NCBI GenBank assembly: GCA_032988165.1
Contig: JANTQF010000024.1
Coordinates: 62,001-126,000, forward strand
Direction of reading: 5' to 3'
From: Emmonsiellopsis sp. PD_33
Lineage: Eukaryota; Ascomycota; Eurotiomycetes; Onygenales; Ajellomycetaceae
DNA: 64,000 nucleotides
The notes beneath the pieces are model-generated. The model was not told the DNA's origin, made no database searches, and worked only from the letters and a program-made list of their open reading frames with translations. A program made the translations under genes and the position numbers. Shown piece after piece: positions 20,701 through 32,280 of the stretch (the stretch's first letter is position 1; each line of letters begins with the position of its first letter).

Positions 20701-23554
20701 CTCCGCCTGGCAGGATTTCCTCGCATCCCTGTCGCCCAGCGGCTCATTGGCAGAGCCTCGAATCTCGAGGCCCTCCTCAAGATGCCACAATCATGCAAAG
20801 CGCAGGCTGTGGGCCTGTGGCAGCGGAGCACTTTTCCTTGCAGCTCTCCCCTCAAACCTGGTCTTCGAAAGCGGGGGGAACAGGCTGGGAGGATGCATCG
20901 ATGGTCGGATTCGAGGGAGGCTAATGATCGCATTGGGCAGCTTTGAGGTCGGGAACGTTGAGTGGTCGAGGATAATTTCGAGTTTCAAGTCAGAGGTGAT
21001 CATGATGATCAGCCAGTGGGCATGATATCGACCTCCTCGTGGCATTCAGACGAAAATATCCATTTTCATGCCACAACATCACAACATCCCACGCTGCCCA
21101 GAGTTAACTAAAATGTGACGAGTTAATAATTAGTAAGGCTGTAATGAATTACTGCGAACTAGCGGTCCTTTTATTATTACAGTACCTTAATAAAAACGGC
21201 TGCGGAAATACTTCGTAAATACGGAACAGTCGTACCAAGCGGCCCGCCTCTCTGGGACCTGCGATGTTAGCCCAAAGGTTACATGATATGCGCTATGCCC
21301 AGAGCGGGCAAGCCAGGGGAAACTAACTTACTAATAAACCTTCATCAAAAATTCATTTGGTCTTGGGATGTTCGATGTTCAACAGCCGGAGTCCATGTCC
21401 ATAGCCAATCTGCGAATATACAGCCATGATTTCTTCTGTGGTCTCCCATTCAATGTCTTCTATGCCCATTGCAGTACAGACTAACTGTCGTGATACCACT
21501 CCATGTTCCTCGGCTGGGTGCTAGTAAATTGATTGATATCCTGGAGCACCATAGCAAGTATGCCGAGGAAGCCTCATGGCAAGGCTCAATTGACGGGGAG
21601 GAACGGGCCGTTGATGACCTATCTCAGTTCTGTATAAAACTTCCTGAAGGAAGATCTCATTCGACGATGAACACCTCGGTATCGGCTGGTTACATGCAAT
21701 TGTGGGACAGGCAAATCATCTCCGGCGCCCTACATGACGATATCGATACGGAGATGAATGATAAAGTCCTGGAACATTCGAATCAATTATCGATTTTGAC
21801 GTACTCCGTACACTCGCGTTTCATCAGTTTGGTTTCTGGATCATGCAGCCCTGCAATTGTGTTCTTGCATTGTGAAAACAGCCGGTGAAGTCTTTTCTGC
21901 GTAGATTTGTGGCCAGAACTCAGCTCCCCACAACACGAGAGGTGGAACCGCTTTTAACGGTAGTTAATATGTCCAACTGGAAGCGCCAATATCTTAGCGG
22001 CCCGCCGACCACATAATTCCCGGAAACTTTCCAAGGTTCTGGTAAGTGTGGGATGATTCTGGGTATGCACACTTTCCATCCATCTAGTATTCCGGGCTTG
22101 GATATAGGCAGGAAATAAACAAGCAAACTTGCATCTCATTGTTGTTGATCCGTTACTCATCTGAAGAATAAAAGGTTTCTGAAACTGACAACTTGCAAAT
22201 CATACACCCAACGGGCGAAACAGACAGAATGGATGGCAGAGCACTCCGCCAAGCCATACGTATTGATCGAAGCCAGATCGAGCATTCCCGATTTCTAGCG
22301 TGATATTGGCCTGAAAGCGTATCATAAAATACCGTGTACGGAGTCTCCTCTTCGAAACCATGCCTTTTTAGGAGTTGTTAGTCAGTATCCGGTTTTTCTT
22401 CCAGCGGCAGACCCGATGGGCGGTTGGATGCAGAGCAGCGCCTGGCCTGCAGGGATTTCCTCACAATGCGAAGGCTATGTGCGCCCGGCTTGGCCTGCAG
22501 ATGCCCCCAAACCCACCCCGGAATCTGCGCGGTGTAGCCTCCCTCCTTGCGGGTTCGCTGGAAGACTGACTGTCTGCCAGAGGGGGTGGCTGTCTTCGGG
22601 CCTCATGCCGGGATGGCCTGGGGACTTGACGCGACGCGAGCGCATAGCAGAGCAATGTTCCTTCGGTTTTAACGCCGTCCCTTAATTTTCCAAGCGAAAC
22701 AATGTTTCCTCTGGTAATAAAAGTTACCAGCCAGCCCGGCGCAAGACCGTTTGCGCTGGGACGTCCAAACAAACGGCGGTAAATAATTCCCAGCCCATGT
22801 GGGGAAAGATACGGAGGAAATTTTCCCCCCGGCGACTCGTCCAAAGCGACCAAAATAATCGCAATACCGTAACAAAAGAAAAGAAACGGCTAGCCCGCGA
22901 GACGATCGCATGTGTTTTGTGTTTTGTGCCCAAATCGCTGGGAAAATGAAGTCAGCGTGCGATCCGAGTCCGGTCGTTGACATTTCCTAATCGGGACGTG
23001 GGACTGAGCCTCCAGTTCTTTTTTTTTCTCTCCAGACGCCAACTTCAACTCTTCCACTCGCTCGCCGTCGTCCAGCCGCCTTCGCCCGCCAGCCCTCCGC
23101 GCGCCCATTCGCCCCCGTCCAGACGCTCTCTTGTTTGCCTCGTTCCCGATTCGAATATCGACGGGCTCTGTGTGGCCTCTCCTGTCCCACGCCCTCACTG
23201 CTGCCGCACCCGCCATCGCTGCTTGCCCTGGCCGCCCTCCGCTCTTTTTGCGCTGTCGACCCGTTCAATCCTTATCCAAAACATCCCCAAAGCTGAGACC
23301 AAGACCGTGACTGTCTTAGCCACACCGGCCAGTGCCAATTTCCAGAACGCTGTCGTGGTATCTCGAGGCCCCTGAGCGAAACGAAGAGGCAACAAGGCCT
23401 CCCTATCAGGAGGGTAGCACGCCGCAACCACACCCCATTCCTTACGGCTTACTGGACGCCTGTTTCGCCCATCGGATTCTGTATTCGAGGCATGAAGATA
23501 GCACTGGTCGCTTTCGGATTGAGCCACTCTATCTGAACCCTAGGGCAGGTCCTC
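20701..23554. other. Accessory/intergenic region, weak ORFs only
   Basis: A plus-strand frame at 21469-21888 (139 codons, no ATG) contains natural-looking sequence (DDLSQFCIKLPEGRSHS). The opposite strand just to its left (about 21460-21350) reads EDIEWETTEEIMAVYSQIG and stops after HPKTK. Either may be a gene remnant and I cannot decide between them. From about 22900 the sequence becomes the pyrimidine-rich leader region of the downstream large gene. Confidence 0.3.
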
Positions 23555-23688
23555 GTACGTTCTATTTCTCCTGAGTTTGATGTACATGTATGTGCGGCAC
23601 CCACATATACATTCATGCAACCGTACAAGCTGGGGCCTCCGTCCCACTCGTTGCCCCCTGAGCTAACATTGGAGGTCGCTCTATGCAG
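23555..23688 (+). other. Probable 5'-leader intron of the 1237-aa gene
   Basis: GTACGT at 23555, a GCTAAC branch site at about 23662-23667 and GCAG ending at 23688 form a good splice set. The upstream segment contains a short upstream frame. If spliced, the leader is at least 350 nt long. The transcript start is unknown. Confidence 0.4.
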
Positions 23689-23925
23689 GTTTTACTGAAG
23701 TGTTGTTGAATTTCGAGTCAGGCACTCAGTTGACGGTTCCCCCTTTTGCTCGCTCTCTCCCACTTCCGGTGCAGCGAACAACACCATCACCAAACATTGG
23801 GGAACACATTTGTTTACAACACTATTCTGTCCCCCCTTGCCTGATTCTCACACGCACAACCGAATCCCGCCTTTGAAAGGCTTATCGCAGCAGACCCATA
23901 TCACTTTTCCTTTCCACCCTTCAAT

Positions 23926-26900
23926 ATGAATCGGTTCAGAACCCGCAAGAAGGCCAAGGAGGCCCCGGATGGCCAGAACGATGGAGATGCGCAACCTCTG
24001 CCCTTATTCACGTCAAAAACGTTCAAGCGTGGGAAAAAGGCCCCGGTTGAGTCAAAATCTGAGCTAGACCTTTCCAGCGCGCTTCCATCTTCGGATGACT
24101 TCCGCACTAGCTTGCTGATGCCGAATTTATCTGCTCGGTTTAGCATGTTACGGGAGCAAGACGATCCTAACTCGATAATAGGGAAGGCGAACGACGATAG
24201 TGTACTGTTTCCGAAAAGAGCGTCGAGGCTGAATATCTTCAACCAGAGTAATAATCCCCTTAGCGATATTGCGGAAGTATCGTCACTTAACGGCGGTTCA
24301 GCTCGACCATCTCTTGCCATCGGCAGAGGTTCATTTGCCTCGGGTGAGGGATATGGCACAGATGAGGACTATTCGCCAGGCGGCAGCATGTTGGGCAGAT
24401 CCAGACCGGGGGAAGGGAACAATTTATTTGGAGGTCGACAAAAGGTCTATAGAATCCCGATGGCCTCGACTCCTCGAAGTGGATCAGCTTCCGAAGCATC
24501 AGGGGTGGGAATGGGAGGAAAAGCCGTCTATGAAATGGATGTAACATTGTCGGCATTTCAAAAATTAAGAGCAAAAGAGAAGGAGCAACAACTGGAGCTG
24601 GAGTTGGAAGCACAGAAGAACAAACAGGACGCAGAGGATGGGTCTTCCTTGGCTTCTCGCCCGTCAATTAACCGTACGTCAACGTCGAATACTTCAGTGG
24701 ATTCTCTCCATCGCAACTCCAGCCAGAGACAAAATCCCTCTAGCCCGCCAAACCCTACCCCTCCCCCCTTGAAGCCCAATCCCATATCAACTGGTGTCGA
24801 GCGCAATGCAACAAAATCCCGACGATACGGCCAGGGGATCGAACCACCCAGTCAACCCTCTGCGATTTCTCGGCTTGAAAGTCTGAGCCGACAACGAGCT
24901 GCCGTCAACGACCCTTCGCAGATTAACCGATCTTTGTCAAAGAGTACGACAAGCCTGAACGAGAAGTTCCAAAACCGTCCTCAAGTATATGCTTCATCTG
25001 GTTTCCGCCCCACTAGCCCGCCTCCGTCCGCTTCGAAAACCATATCAGAAGCAATGGATTCTGCAAGCAAAAGCAGTCAGGCAAACTCTGCTACATCTAA
25101 CTCGGCCTTTGGCTTCTCGCCACCGTTAAGCCCACCTGTCAGCGAATCGGAGGAGCAAGCATCATTTGAAGCAGCACTTCAACCAGAGGATCGCGGGAAA
25201 GCTACTGCAATGGGCCTGTTTAACAAGCCGGCGACTAGATATGACGAATCCCAATTTTCCCGGCGCCAACTTCAGATGTATGAGGGTAGAGATACTCCTC
25301 CACTTCAACGCCGTTCACCCCCGGGAGGTGTGCCTGAGCCCGAGAGTACCGGACGGTCTCGCGGACTTTCTAATGCAAGTTATCGATCGAAAGTCGAATC
25401 CATGGCGTCGTCACACTACAACGGTTCCCAGGACGAAGGCCCTCGTAGCGACAGGGCGTCCGCTGCAGCCAGCATTAGAAAGCAATCTCCACCACGGCCA
25501 GTAAATGGCACATTTTTTAGTGGGGCCGATAGTGGAAGTGAGGACGAAGCAGAGCAGTCACTAGATGATAAGATTGCGGCGCTCCAGCCACTCAGTGAGA
25601 TTCATCCGGCGTTGAGAGCGAGCACTGATTCTGGTGATTCAACCACGCAAAGCGTGCTCCCTAAAACTTCCTACTCCGGCACCCCAGAAGTACGGTTCTC
25701 GGAATCCCGCGACCTCAACACGATCGAAGAAAATGATAGCTCTGAGTCTCCAGAACCGGCAAATGAAACTCCAGACTCCCCTACACTGGGCCCGGCTGGG
25801 CTCGGATTGAGTGGGCTTGTTCGCGCTCACCTTAGACAGGAGAGTGAGTCTTCGGTATACCAGCCTCCGTCCCCAGACCTTCCGCCACAACACACAGAAA
25901 CAAGACGACAACTTGACCCAGCGGTCCATGCTGCGAGAGCTGCCGACCACGCTGCTAGCGTACATAGTAACCCTTGGGAATTCGATGACCTAGATAAACC
26001 AAGCAGTTCCGGGTCTAACAAGCCACATACTCCCCAACAGGGACATCCAGACCTCTCCGGTATGTCAATGAGAGCAAAACAAATTCTAGGACAAGCAACA
26101 GCTCTTCGTGGGCAGGGCCTGGCTCAGAATACGCCCAGCATCCCCCCTCTGAGCGAAATGCGTAACCGGTCGCCCAAAAACCCCCCCTCCAAGACACCTT
26201 CGTGGCAGGAAGAGGTCAAACATGGGCACCAAAGGGGCGGCAGCTCAGAGACGCAGAAAGAACGCGAAGAGCTTGCCAACGAGCTTGCGGAACGACGACG
26301 AAAGGTCCAAGAAAAACTGAGAAGCTTTGCGGAGAGTGAAAGCAGGTCGAGCAGCCCATCTCCCGGTCATCGCTTCCCGGATTACGGCCCTACCTCTAAA
26401 CCTGGAAACGCATTCGCCATGTTGAAGAACAAAGCTAGCAAACCACCCGCAACTGGTCGTCAAGATGTCCCCCACACCAAGGCCATGAGAATGCTTGGTA
26501 TGGATAACCCCCACAGTGCATCGTCACCGAATCTTTTGAGAAACGACTCTTGGCGGGAGGACGAGGACAGCATTCACCGTGATAATATGCAAGAACCTCG
26601 CTCGAGTTCACCTCATGTTGGTCCCAGGAATCACCATTGGCAACGCCCTCCACAGAACACTTCGGTTCAGAGGGCGAGCCAGGATGACTCCGGGGAGTCT
26701 TTCCACGGCGGACCTTCTCCACCGTCATACAGGAGTTCCTATAGAGGTCGCTCTGGTTCGGATGTATCGGGCCGATCTAAAAGTCAGCCCCGGTACCGTG
26801 ACGATCTTGGAGCAGTAGGCGAAAATGCTGATAACCAGAATGAAGTTGTAAGCGAAGAATCAAGATCTTCCAAAGCTGCAACATCTGTTCCCTCCTCCGC

Positions 26901-27639
26901 TCGGCCTTCCGTGGAGGTCAATGATCACCGGTCTTCTGAGCGAGCTCCTTCCGCAGCTTCTGGCAGGTTCCGTAGCAACAGTCGCTCAGCTACACAGAGT
27001 TACTTCGAATCTATGCCTCCTCTAGGTATCCAAACAAACCATGCCGAATTAATGGGCGCTTCCTCACGGCCATCTCCAATCGCCCCATATTCTGCCAACG
27101 CAACTCCACCTTTATACGAAACCTCTCCGGTACATTCCTCCCTTTCTACCCCTACCCTCGCGCCCCCTATTATGGGAGGTCTAGCCGCTCAACGAACCCA
27201 AGGCCTCGGTACATATAAAAGACAGATTGACAAGTCCCAAATCTCGGAACCTAAATTTGTTTCCTCCACTTCCAATGTGCCTACAGTTGGTCTTGCTCCC
27301 GGCGTCAGTCTTAGCAATGGAGCTTCAACGCCACCCATACCGCCCATGAACCCACGACGAAGACGTCAAACCACCACACAGACGATCCTAAACGCATTCA
27401 AGCACTCGGACAAGAGTGACGATTCACTCATACCTTCGCCAACCCCTACAGCCCAAAACGAAGAGAATAGTCTGTTTTCGGACGAAGAAAAGCGATCGCG
27501 ACCACGGCAACGATTGCGGAAAATATCGAGTGAAGGGGGCAACCTCAATGCCAAAGCTCGCCAGCAGGCGATGAATACCAGCTCTCCGGCGCTTCCTCAA
27601 TTCCCGAAAAAGGCGCCGGTGGAGGGAGGCATGTTTTGA
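23926..27639 (+). CDS. Large disordered Ser/Pro-rich fungal protein
   Basis: An uninterrupted frame of 1237 codons starting MNRFRTRKKAKEAPDG, preceded by a long pyrimidine-rich leader. The protein is almost wholly low-complexity (Ser, Pro, Arg, Asp/Glu). Two short helical segments look like coiled coils, at about residues 208-235 (KLRAKEKEQQLELELEAQ) and 770-805 (ERRRKVQEKLRSF). Basic and SP/TP-rich patches occur throughout, consistent with heavy phosphorylation. No enzyme domain, membrane segment or signal peptide is visible. It is certainly a gene: the length without stops, the codon use and the isolated position all support it. The basic N-terminus and C-terminal FPKKAPVEGGMF look like conserved ends of a Pezizomycotina-specific protein, but I cannot name its role. 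Confidence 0.8.
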   Translation: MNRFRTRKKAKEAPDGQNDGDAQPLPLFTSKTFKRGKKAPVESKSELDLSSALPSSDDFRTSLLMPNLSARFSMLREQDDPNSIIGKANDDSVLFPKRASRLNIFNQSNNPLSDIAEVSSLNGGSARPSLAIGRGSFASGEGYGTDEDYSPGGSMLGRSRPGEGNNLFGGRQKVYRIPMASTPRSGSASEASGVGMGGKAVYEMDVTLSAFQKLRAKEKEQQLELELEAQKNKQDAEDGSSLASRPSINRTSTSNTSVDSLHRNSSQRQNPSSPPNPTPPPLKPNPISTGVERNATKSRRYGQGIEPPSQPSAISRLESLSRQRAAVNDPSQINRSLSKSTTSLNEKFQNRPQVYASSGFRPTSPPPSASKTISEAMDSASKSSQANSATSNSAFGFSPPLSPPVSESEEQASFEAALQPEDRGKATAMGLFNKPATRYDESQFSRRQLQMYEGRDTPPLQRRSPPGGVPEPESTGRSRGLSNASYRSKVESMASSHYNGSQDEGPRSDRASAAASIRKQSPPRPVNGTFFSGADSGSEDEAEQSLDDKIAALQPLSEIHPALRASTDSGDSTTQSVLPKTSYSGTPEVRFSESRDLNTIEENDSSESPEPANETPDSPTLGPAGLGLSGLVRAHLRQESESSVYQPPSPDLPPQHTETRRQLDPAVHAARAADHAASVHSNPWEFDDLDKPSSSGSNKPHTPQQGHPDLSGMSMRAKQILGQATALRGQGLAQNTPSIPPLSEMRNRSPKNPPSKTPSWQEEVKHGHQRGGSSETQKEREELANELAERRRKVQEKLRSFAESESRSSSPSPGHRFPDYGPTSKPGNAFAMLKNKASKPPATGRQDVPHTKAMRMLGMDNPHSASSPNLLRNDSWREDEDSIHRDNMQEPRSSSPHVGPRNHHWQRPPQNTSVQRASQDDSGESFHGGPSPPSYRSSYRGRSGSDVSGRSKSQPRYRDDLGAVGENADNQNEVVSEESRSSKAATSVPSSARPSVEVNDHRSSERAPSAASGRFRSNSRSATQSYFESMPPLGIQTNHAELMGASSRPSPIAPYSANATPPLYETSPVHSSLSTPTLAPPIMGGLAAQRTQGLGTYKRQIDKSQISEPKFVSSTSNVPTVGLAPGVSLSNGASTPPIPPMNPRRRRQTTTQTILNAFKHSDKSDDSLIPSPTPTAQNEENSLFSDEEKRSRPRQRLRKISSEGGNLNAKARQQAMNTSSPALPQFPKKAPVEGGMF

Positions 27640-29091
27640 TAACATCTACCTCAATTTAAGATAGCACGGCCTGGATTTAGAGCCGCGAATTACCAATCAA
27701 TCATTCAAGGCAGAGTATTGCCGCCTTTTCGTTTCATGCTGTATTGATCTTATGTTTCATTTGGGCATGGCCCATTGGATACTCTGTTGTTTAACTCCTC
27801 CTTTTCTTGTGTATAGTATATTATGTCTTTATTTTAAACAAGGAAAATAAGCGATTTGCATGTTATTTCCATTCTTGTTATTTTACTTTTATTGTTTTCC
27901 CCTTAGGGCCTCCCCCGTTTTATTCTCTGTCTACAGTTGTAAAAACTACTCCGAATGTATTCATCAGGATCTACCTACATATAGCACTCTCATTTTTGTC
28001 CTTCCCCTACAAGTATTGAACCGTCTCTAATTTGACTACAAGGCCAAAGTGGATAATTAGTTGGCAAATAATGCCAAAATTGCAGAAACATTTTCTGAGC
28101 TTCGACCAGTAATTCCAGTGCAGCAATTGTCCTTGCATTGCCAAAATTATTTTCCCACTCCAAAATACCAAACATATGCATAGACTCCTGACCTTTATGT
28201 TTGTTATCTTGAGCGCAAGTCACTGAGGGAGCAAGTCACCCAGGCACTGAGGTATGCTTTGGGTGGGTAAATTCACAGGGCAATTATCACCGTTTGCCAG
28301 AGTATACTGGTAGGTTACAATAGCCTTTGTCCTTTATTCTACTTTCGTCTTACACCCTCGTCAACAGTCAACTTCGACTCTGCTTCTGGCCATCCTCAAC
28401 CCCAAAGTACCATAAGAGGCCAAGTTGCGCCGTGCCCTGCCGTCACCCCCGTCCCCAACCCCTATCGAGACCCTTTTCTGCGCCTAAGGACGGGACGGAA
28501 CATCCTATCTCCGACGACTTTCAACGACCGCAGCCGCAATCCGCGTCCAAATCGGGTTATCTCGCAACCTCAAAATTGCTCCTTTGGGCCGTGGTTGCTC
28601 GACTAACCGTAGAATAAGCGTGGAAATCACTACTAACTCCCAGCTATTGAGGCATCCTACTCCAGAGAACGGGAAACTCTCCATTTCACTTCTTGATCTC
28701 CTCGTATAGAAGTTGTGAAGGGCATTGCCAGTGTCCTTCATTCTTTTCGGTTTCTTCTTCTTTCTTTTGTTGCTTTGTACTCTTATGTTCATTGGGCGAA
28801 CATCCCATCAGTCATTTTCTTCTTCCTTTCCTATCTTTTTGTGTTTGCACTGATCCTCACACTCGTTTCAGAGGGCCCTCCCTTCTCCTAGGGAGCTGCC
28901 ATTGGGACCGCAGCTCAGCCAAATAAAAAGAGAGAGAAACTGTGCGGCACAGTGGCATTGTTTTTATTTTTCTTTGGTCACCACGTCCTATCCTCAGCTC
29001 CCCAATCTACTCTCATTGTCCAGCACATTCTCTTACCCGTGTCATTCTTTAACATTCCTTTGGACCACAAAGCGAACCAGCCGGATTAGGG
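27640..29091. other. Intergenic region and leader of the BTB-like gene
   Basis: The first 250 bp are AT-rich 3' flank. From about 28300 to 29091 the sequence is C/T-rich, as in long fungal 5' leaders. No gene is recognised. Confidence 0.45.
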
Positions 29092-31415
29092 ATGCCAAAG
29101 AAAAAGCCGCGCCCACCATCGGCCAAAGCCAGGTCTAAAAAACCCACCGATGAGGCCACTTCTCAGAATAAATCCAGCTCAGGAGACAACCACGCGGACG
29201 CGCCCAATAATGGCAATTCGGGCCAGAATCCCAATGCCAGAAACCAGAAGTACCGCAGAATCGTTATAAGGAAGAGTAGGAAGAAGGGCAAGGCCGGGAA
29301 ATCTGAGAGTGACGGCGGCTCGCCGGCGTCTAGGGACACAGAGTCTCAGCAGGCAAGGCAGATCGGGGCAGAGGCCCTGCTTGAACTTAGCCAGATGGCG
29401 GACACGGGGAATCTTCCTGGGCCCTTGATTGTTGATGGCAATACACGGTCCGCAACTTTGCTCTCTCCGGAGTCGTCGCAATATCCCACTCCTGGAAGCG
29501 AGGAATCGGGTCAAACTGGTATGCACTCTTTGAATTGTCTCTTATATCTGCTGTTCTTGGTAATTAACAAAGTTGACGCATAGTGCCTCCTGATTTTGTT
29601 TCGTCCCGTCCAGCCCAGCCTCCGTTGAGCACATCATCGCCGGTACCGGTCCTAGAATCCCAGGCAAATCTCCAGGCCCAACTTCCTGTTCTTGGCCATG
29701 GGATAGAGTTTGGAAACTACTCCGATTCCTCCAGTACACGTTCAGATACTCGGTCGGCCTACCAGGGACCACCTCATCTATATCCCATGCAGTTTGCGAA
29801 TCAATACCCTACCCAGCACAATCCACCTCAGAACTGGATGGGACCAAATCAATATCAAGAGCACCCAGATCCGGGGTTTCGCAGCACTGGACCATATTAT
29901 TATTATGGCCAACCCACCTACTCAGACCATACGTTTTCAAGCCCCGCGATACTGCCATATAACCCAACAATCGATTACCCTCCATATGAAGCAGCCAAGG
30001 CATCCCTTGATGATGAAAATCGCGATTGGGCCAAGGAAACCACGTTACCTTCAGATAGACCGCCGTCCATTTCACCAACGACCGCAAGTAGCCACACTCT
30101 GGATAATGTGCCGAGAGTTGCTTCCACGCCCGACCCTACTCGCCGATGTTTGTCAACTCCTCCTCCACGAAAGGAGCCGGATGTTCACAACTATTTTTTC
30201 CGCAGTCCCCTTGACGATTCCAGCAGTGAGGAACTGGAACCTATCAATGAGTTTATTCTCAACTTGTTTATCTCGGGCGAGGGTGCTGATTACCGGCTAA
30301 TACTGGGTTCCCCTACCGGAAGGTTTCCTCCCCAGGTGTTCAATATCCATAGCCAGATTGCTTCGCGAAGTCCATATCTTAAAGAGTTGATGATGTGTTC
30401 TGGATTTGTGTGGTATCAGAAGGAGATCTACGCGACCGCTGCGAGTTCCTTCGTGGAGCCTAATGCCCTTCATCTCGCCTTGCAAAATATCTATGGGGCC
30501 CAGTTATTGGGCCAAAGAATGCTCGACCACGACCTTGCCTACTTTACTGATCCAGGAACCGGGAAGAAGATGCGCTTTGCCAATGTCAACCGTAAGCGAA
30601 TGGACTTTGTTTTGTCCTACATTGCTTCAGCTTCTTTTCTGGATGACAGTAAAATCCTTCGAAGAGGCGTCCAACTTGCTTCAAACGCGATCAATTGGGA
30701 TACCTTGGAGGTTGTGCTGCATTTCGCAATTGCTGTTTCTAATTTCACGATTGTACCGGGTGTTAATGCCTTTCCTGACGCGCGGTCTGGAGCTTCAACT
30801 CCTTTCTCTAATAGGAGTGCTCTTGGATCTGACAGGGGTTGGGTAAATTCCCATGCAGGTTTCGGCTGTATCAATGGACAGCTCAAGGAAGTATGGGTAC
30901 CGCGGCTCTTAGGTAAAGCACTCCAGTTTATCACAGACAACATCCGTCCAGATTTTGAACTCGACTTGGAGGCCCATTCGAAAGATCTACCATCCCGGTT
31001 TTGGCAGGATCCATCGCACCTTCGCCCTAGAGCCGATATTACCACAGTGGGTTTTGGCAGCCTTGCTCGCATTGGTGACGGCTCATTCACTCCAGAAGAA
31101 AGTACCTTGTCCGCAATTTTTTTCTCTGTTCCTTACAAGATCTTGAAGAAAGTGTTCAACCTTATGAAGTCCAAGGATATCTTGACGGCGCAGTTTGTTA
31201 GGGACGTCGTGAATGAGCGAGAAAAACGTCGTTTACGGACTCTGAGATTCGTGAAGACGAAGGATGAATGCGAAATGCCAGTTACCAAGGTAGATGCTGT
31301 TGGCTGGAGAGAGAAGGTGGTGGACTTTGGTGCAGATCCGAACAATAATGAGGTGATTGCTAGGGAGTGGGTTGGGCGAGAGGAGCTGCCGGAAATGGTG
31401 TTTGGGCCACGGTGA
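29092..31415 (+). CDS. BTB/POZ-like domain protein
   Basis: Two exons, 29092-29518 and 29584-31415, coding for 752 aa. The 65-nt intron (GTATGC ... CGCATAG) is needed because the first frame stops within it and the second exon has no ATG at its start. The N-terminus is basic (MPKKKPRPPSAKARSKK, with KSRKKGKAGK near residue 62) and could be a nuclear signal. A long Ser/Pro/Tyr-rich linker follows. From about residue 365, NEFILNLFISGEGADYRLILG, FNIHSQIASRSPYLKELM resembles the first half of a BTB fold, in which a presented strand is followed by the HS...S.YF core. The remaining 270 residues are well ordered by composition but unfamiliar. Such fungal BTB-like proteins have no firm function. They may be adaptors for cullin-3 or nuclear scaffolds. 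Confidence 0.8.
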
Positions 31416-32168
31416 AAAGCATAGGTGGGCTTCCGCGTTACACTCGACCTTCGGCAGCTCTATGCTTCTTATGTGCTGTTCTTTCAATACTTCCCCGGTT
31501 GGTTTCTGCTTTCTTCCCTTCGATATCTCTGTAGATCGGGCGACTAGGCGATTTACAGGCTAGGAGTGATTATCGATTCGTGTTTTGTTTTCTCTTTTCT
31601 GCTGCGGTTAGATTTGTTTTTTTGGCGGATTCTTCTGGCTGCCTCTGGGCTTCAATGGCCGTAATTCTTTCTCGACCTCGCGTTAGTTAGCTGTTTCCCT
31701 CTAATCGTGTGTCTTTCTTTTGTTCTATGTTTCTCCCCCCTTTTTTTGTGCTCCTTTCGGCTCTGACGGCTGCGCTCTTCGATCTTTGTAGTTGTGGTCG
31801 GTTGGTAGGTAGTTTTCAATGAAATCATAGATTCAAGTTCTGTAGTCGGTTTGTTCCTTTGTAGTTACTACTGGTACTTGGTGATTCCAGGTTGGATTAC
31901 TGGGTTTGAAGCGGGAAGAAAGGGCCACGGATTGCTAAAAATATATATTCTCATTCCCAAGTGAGGGTGCGTTCAAATGACCCTAAGCCTATTCTTGAAA
32001 TATCATGGACCCCCCCTTTTTTATTTCACTCTTTTTGTACACGCTGGCACTCTATCTACCAGTATTTTACCCCTAGCATGACAAAAACCCCTGAATCTGA
32101 ATATTCATAGTTCAATTGGGCGCATCACAGAATAATCCAAAGACCGAGCCGAGCCAACATCCAAGTAT
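31416..32168. other. 3' flank of the BTB-like gene, T-rich
   Basis: T-rich spacer with no frame of note. It ends at the tRNA gene. Confidence 0.5.
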
Positions 32169-32270
32169 GGGCAATTGGTTTAGTGGTATAATACCCCCTT
32201 AGCATCAGATCTCTTCTAGATGTAGGATCCTGCATGGGGGTGGTCCAGGGTTCGATTCCCTGATTGTCCA
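32169..32270 (+). tRNA. tRNA-Ala (anticodon AGC) with a 30-nt intron
   Basis: The cloverleaf can be drawn completely. The acceptor stem is GGGCAAT with ATTGTCC, including the G3:U70 wobble that identifies alanine tRNAs. The D arm is TGGTTTAGTGGTATAAT. The anticodon stem is CCCCC with GGGGG around the loop TTAGCAT, with anticodon AGC at 32201-32203. The T arm is CCAGGGTTCGATTCCCTG and the discriminator is A. The intron (about 32205-32234) lies between positions 37 and 38, the canonical place. The internal A and B boxes are intact. Confidence 0.93.
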
Positions 32271-32274
32271 TTTC

Positions 32275-32280
32275 TTTTTT
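32275..32280 (+). terminator. RNA polymerase III terminator of the tRNA gene
   Basis: A run of six T four bases after the tRNA end, with a second T run just beyond. Confidence 0.8.
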
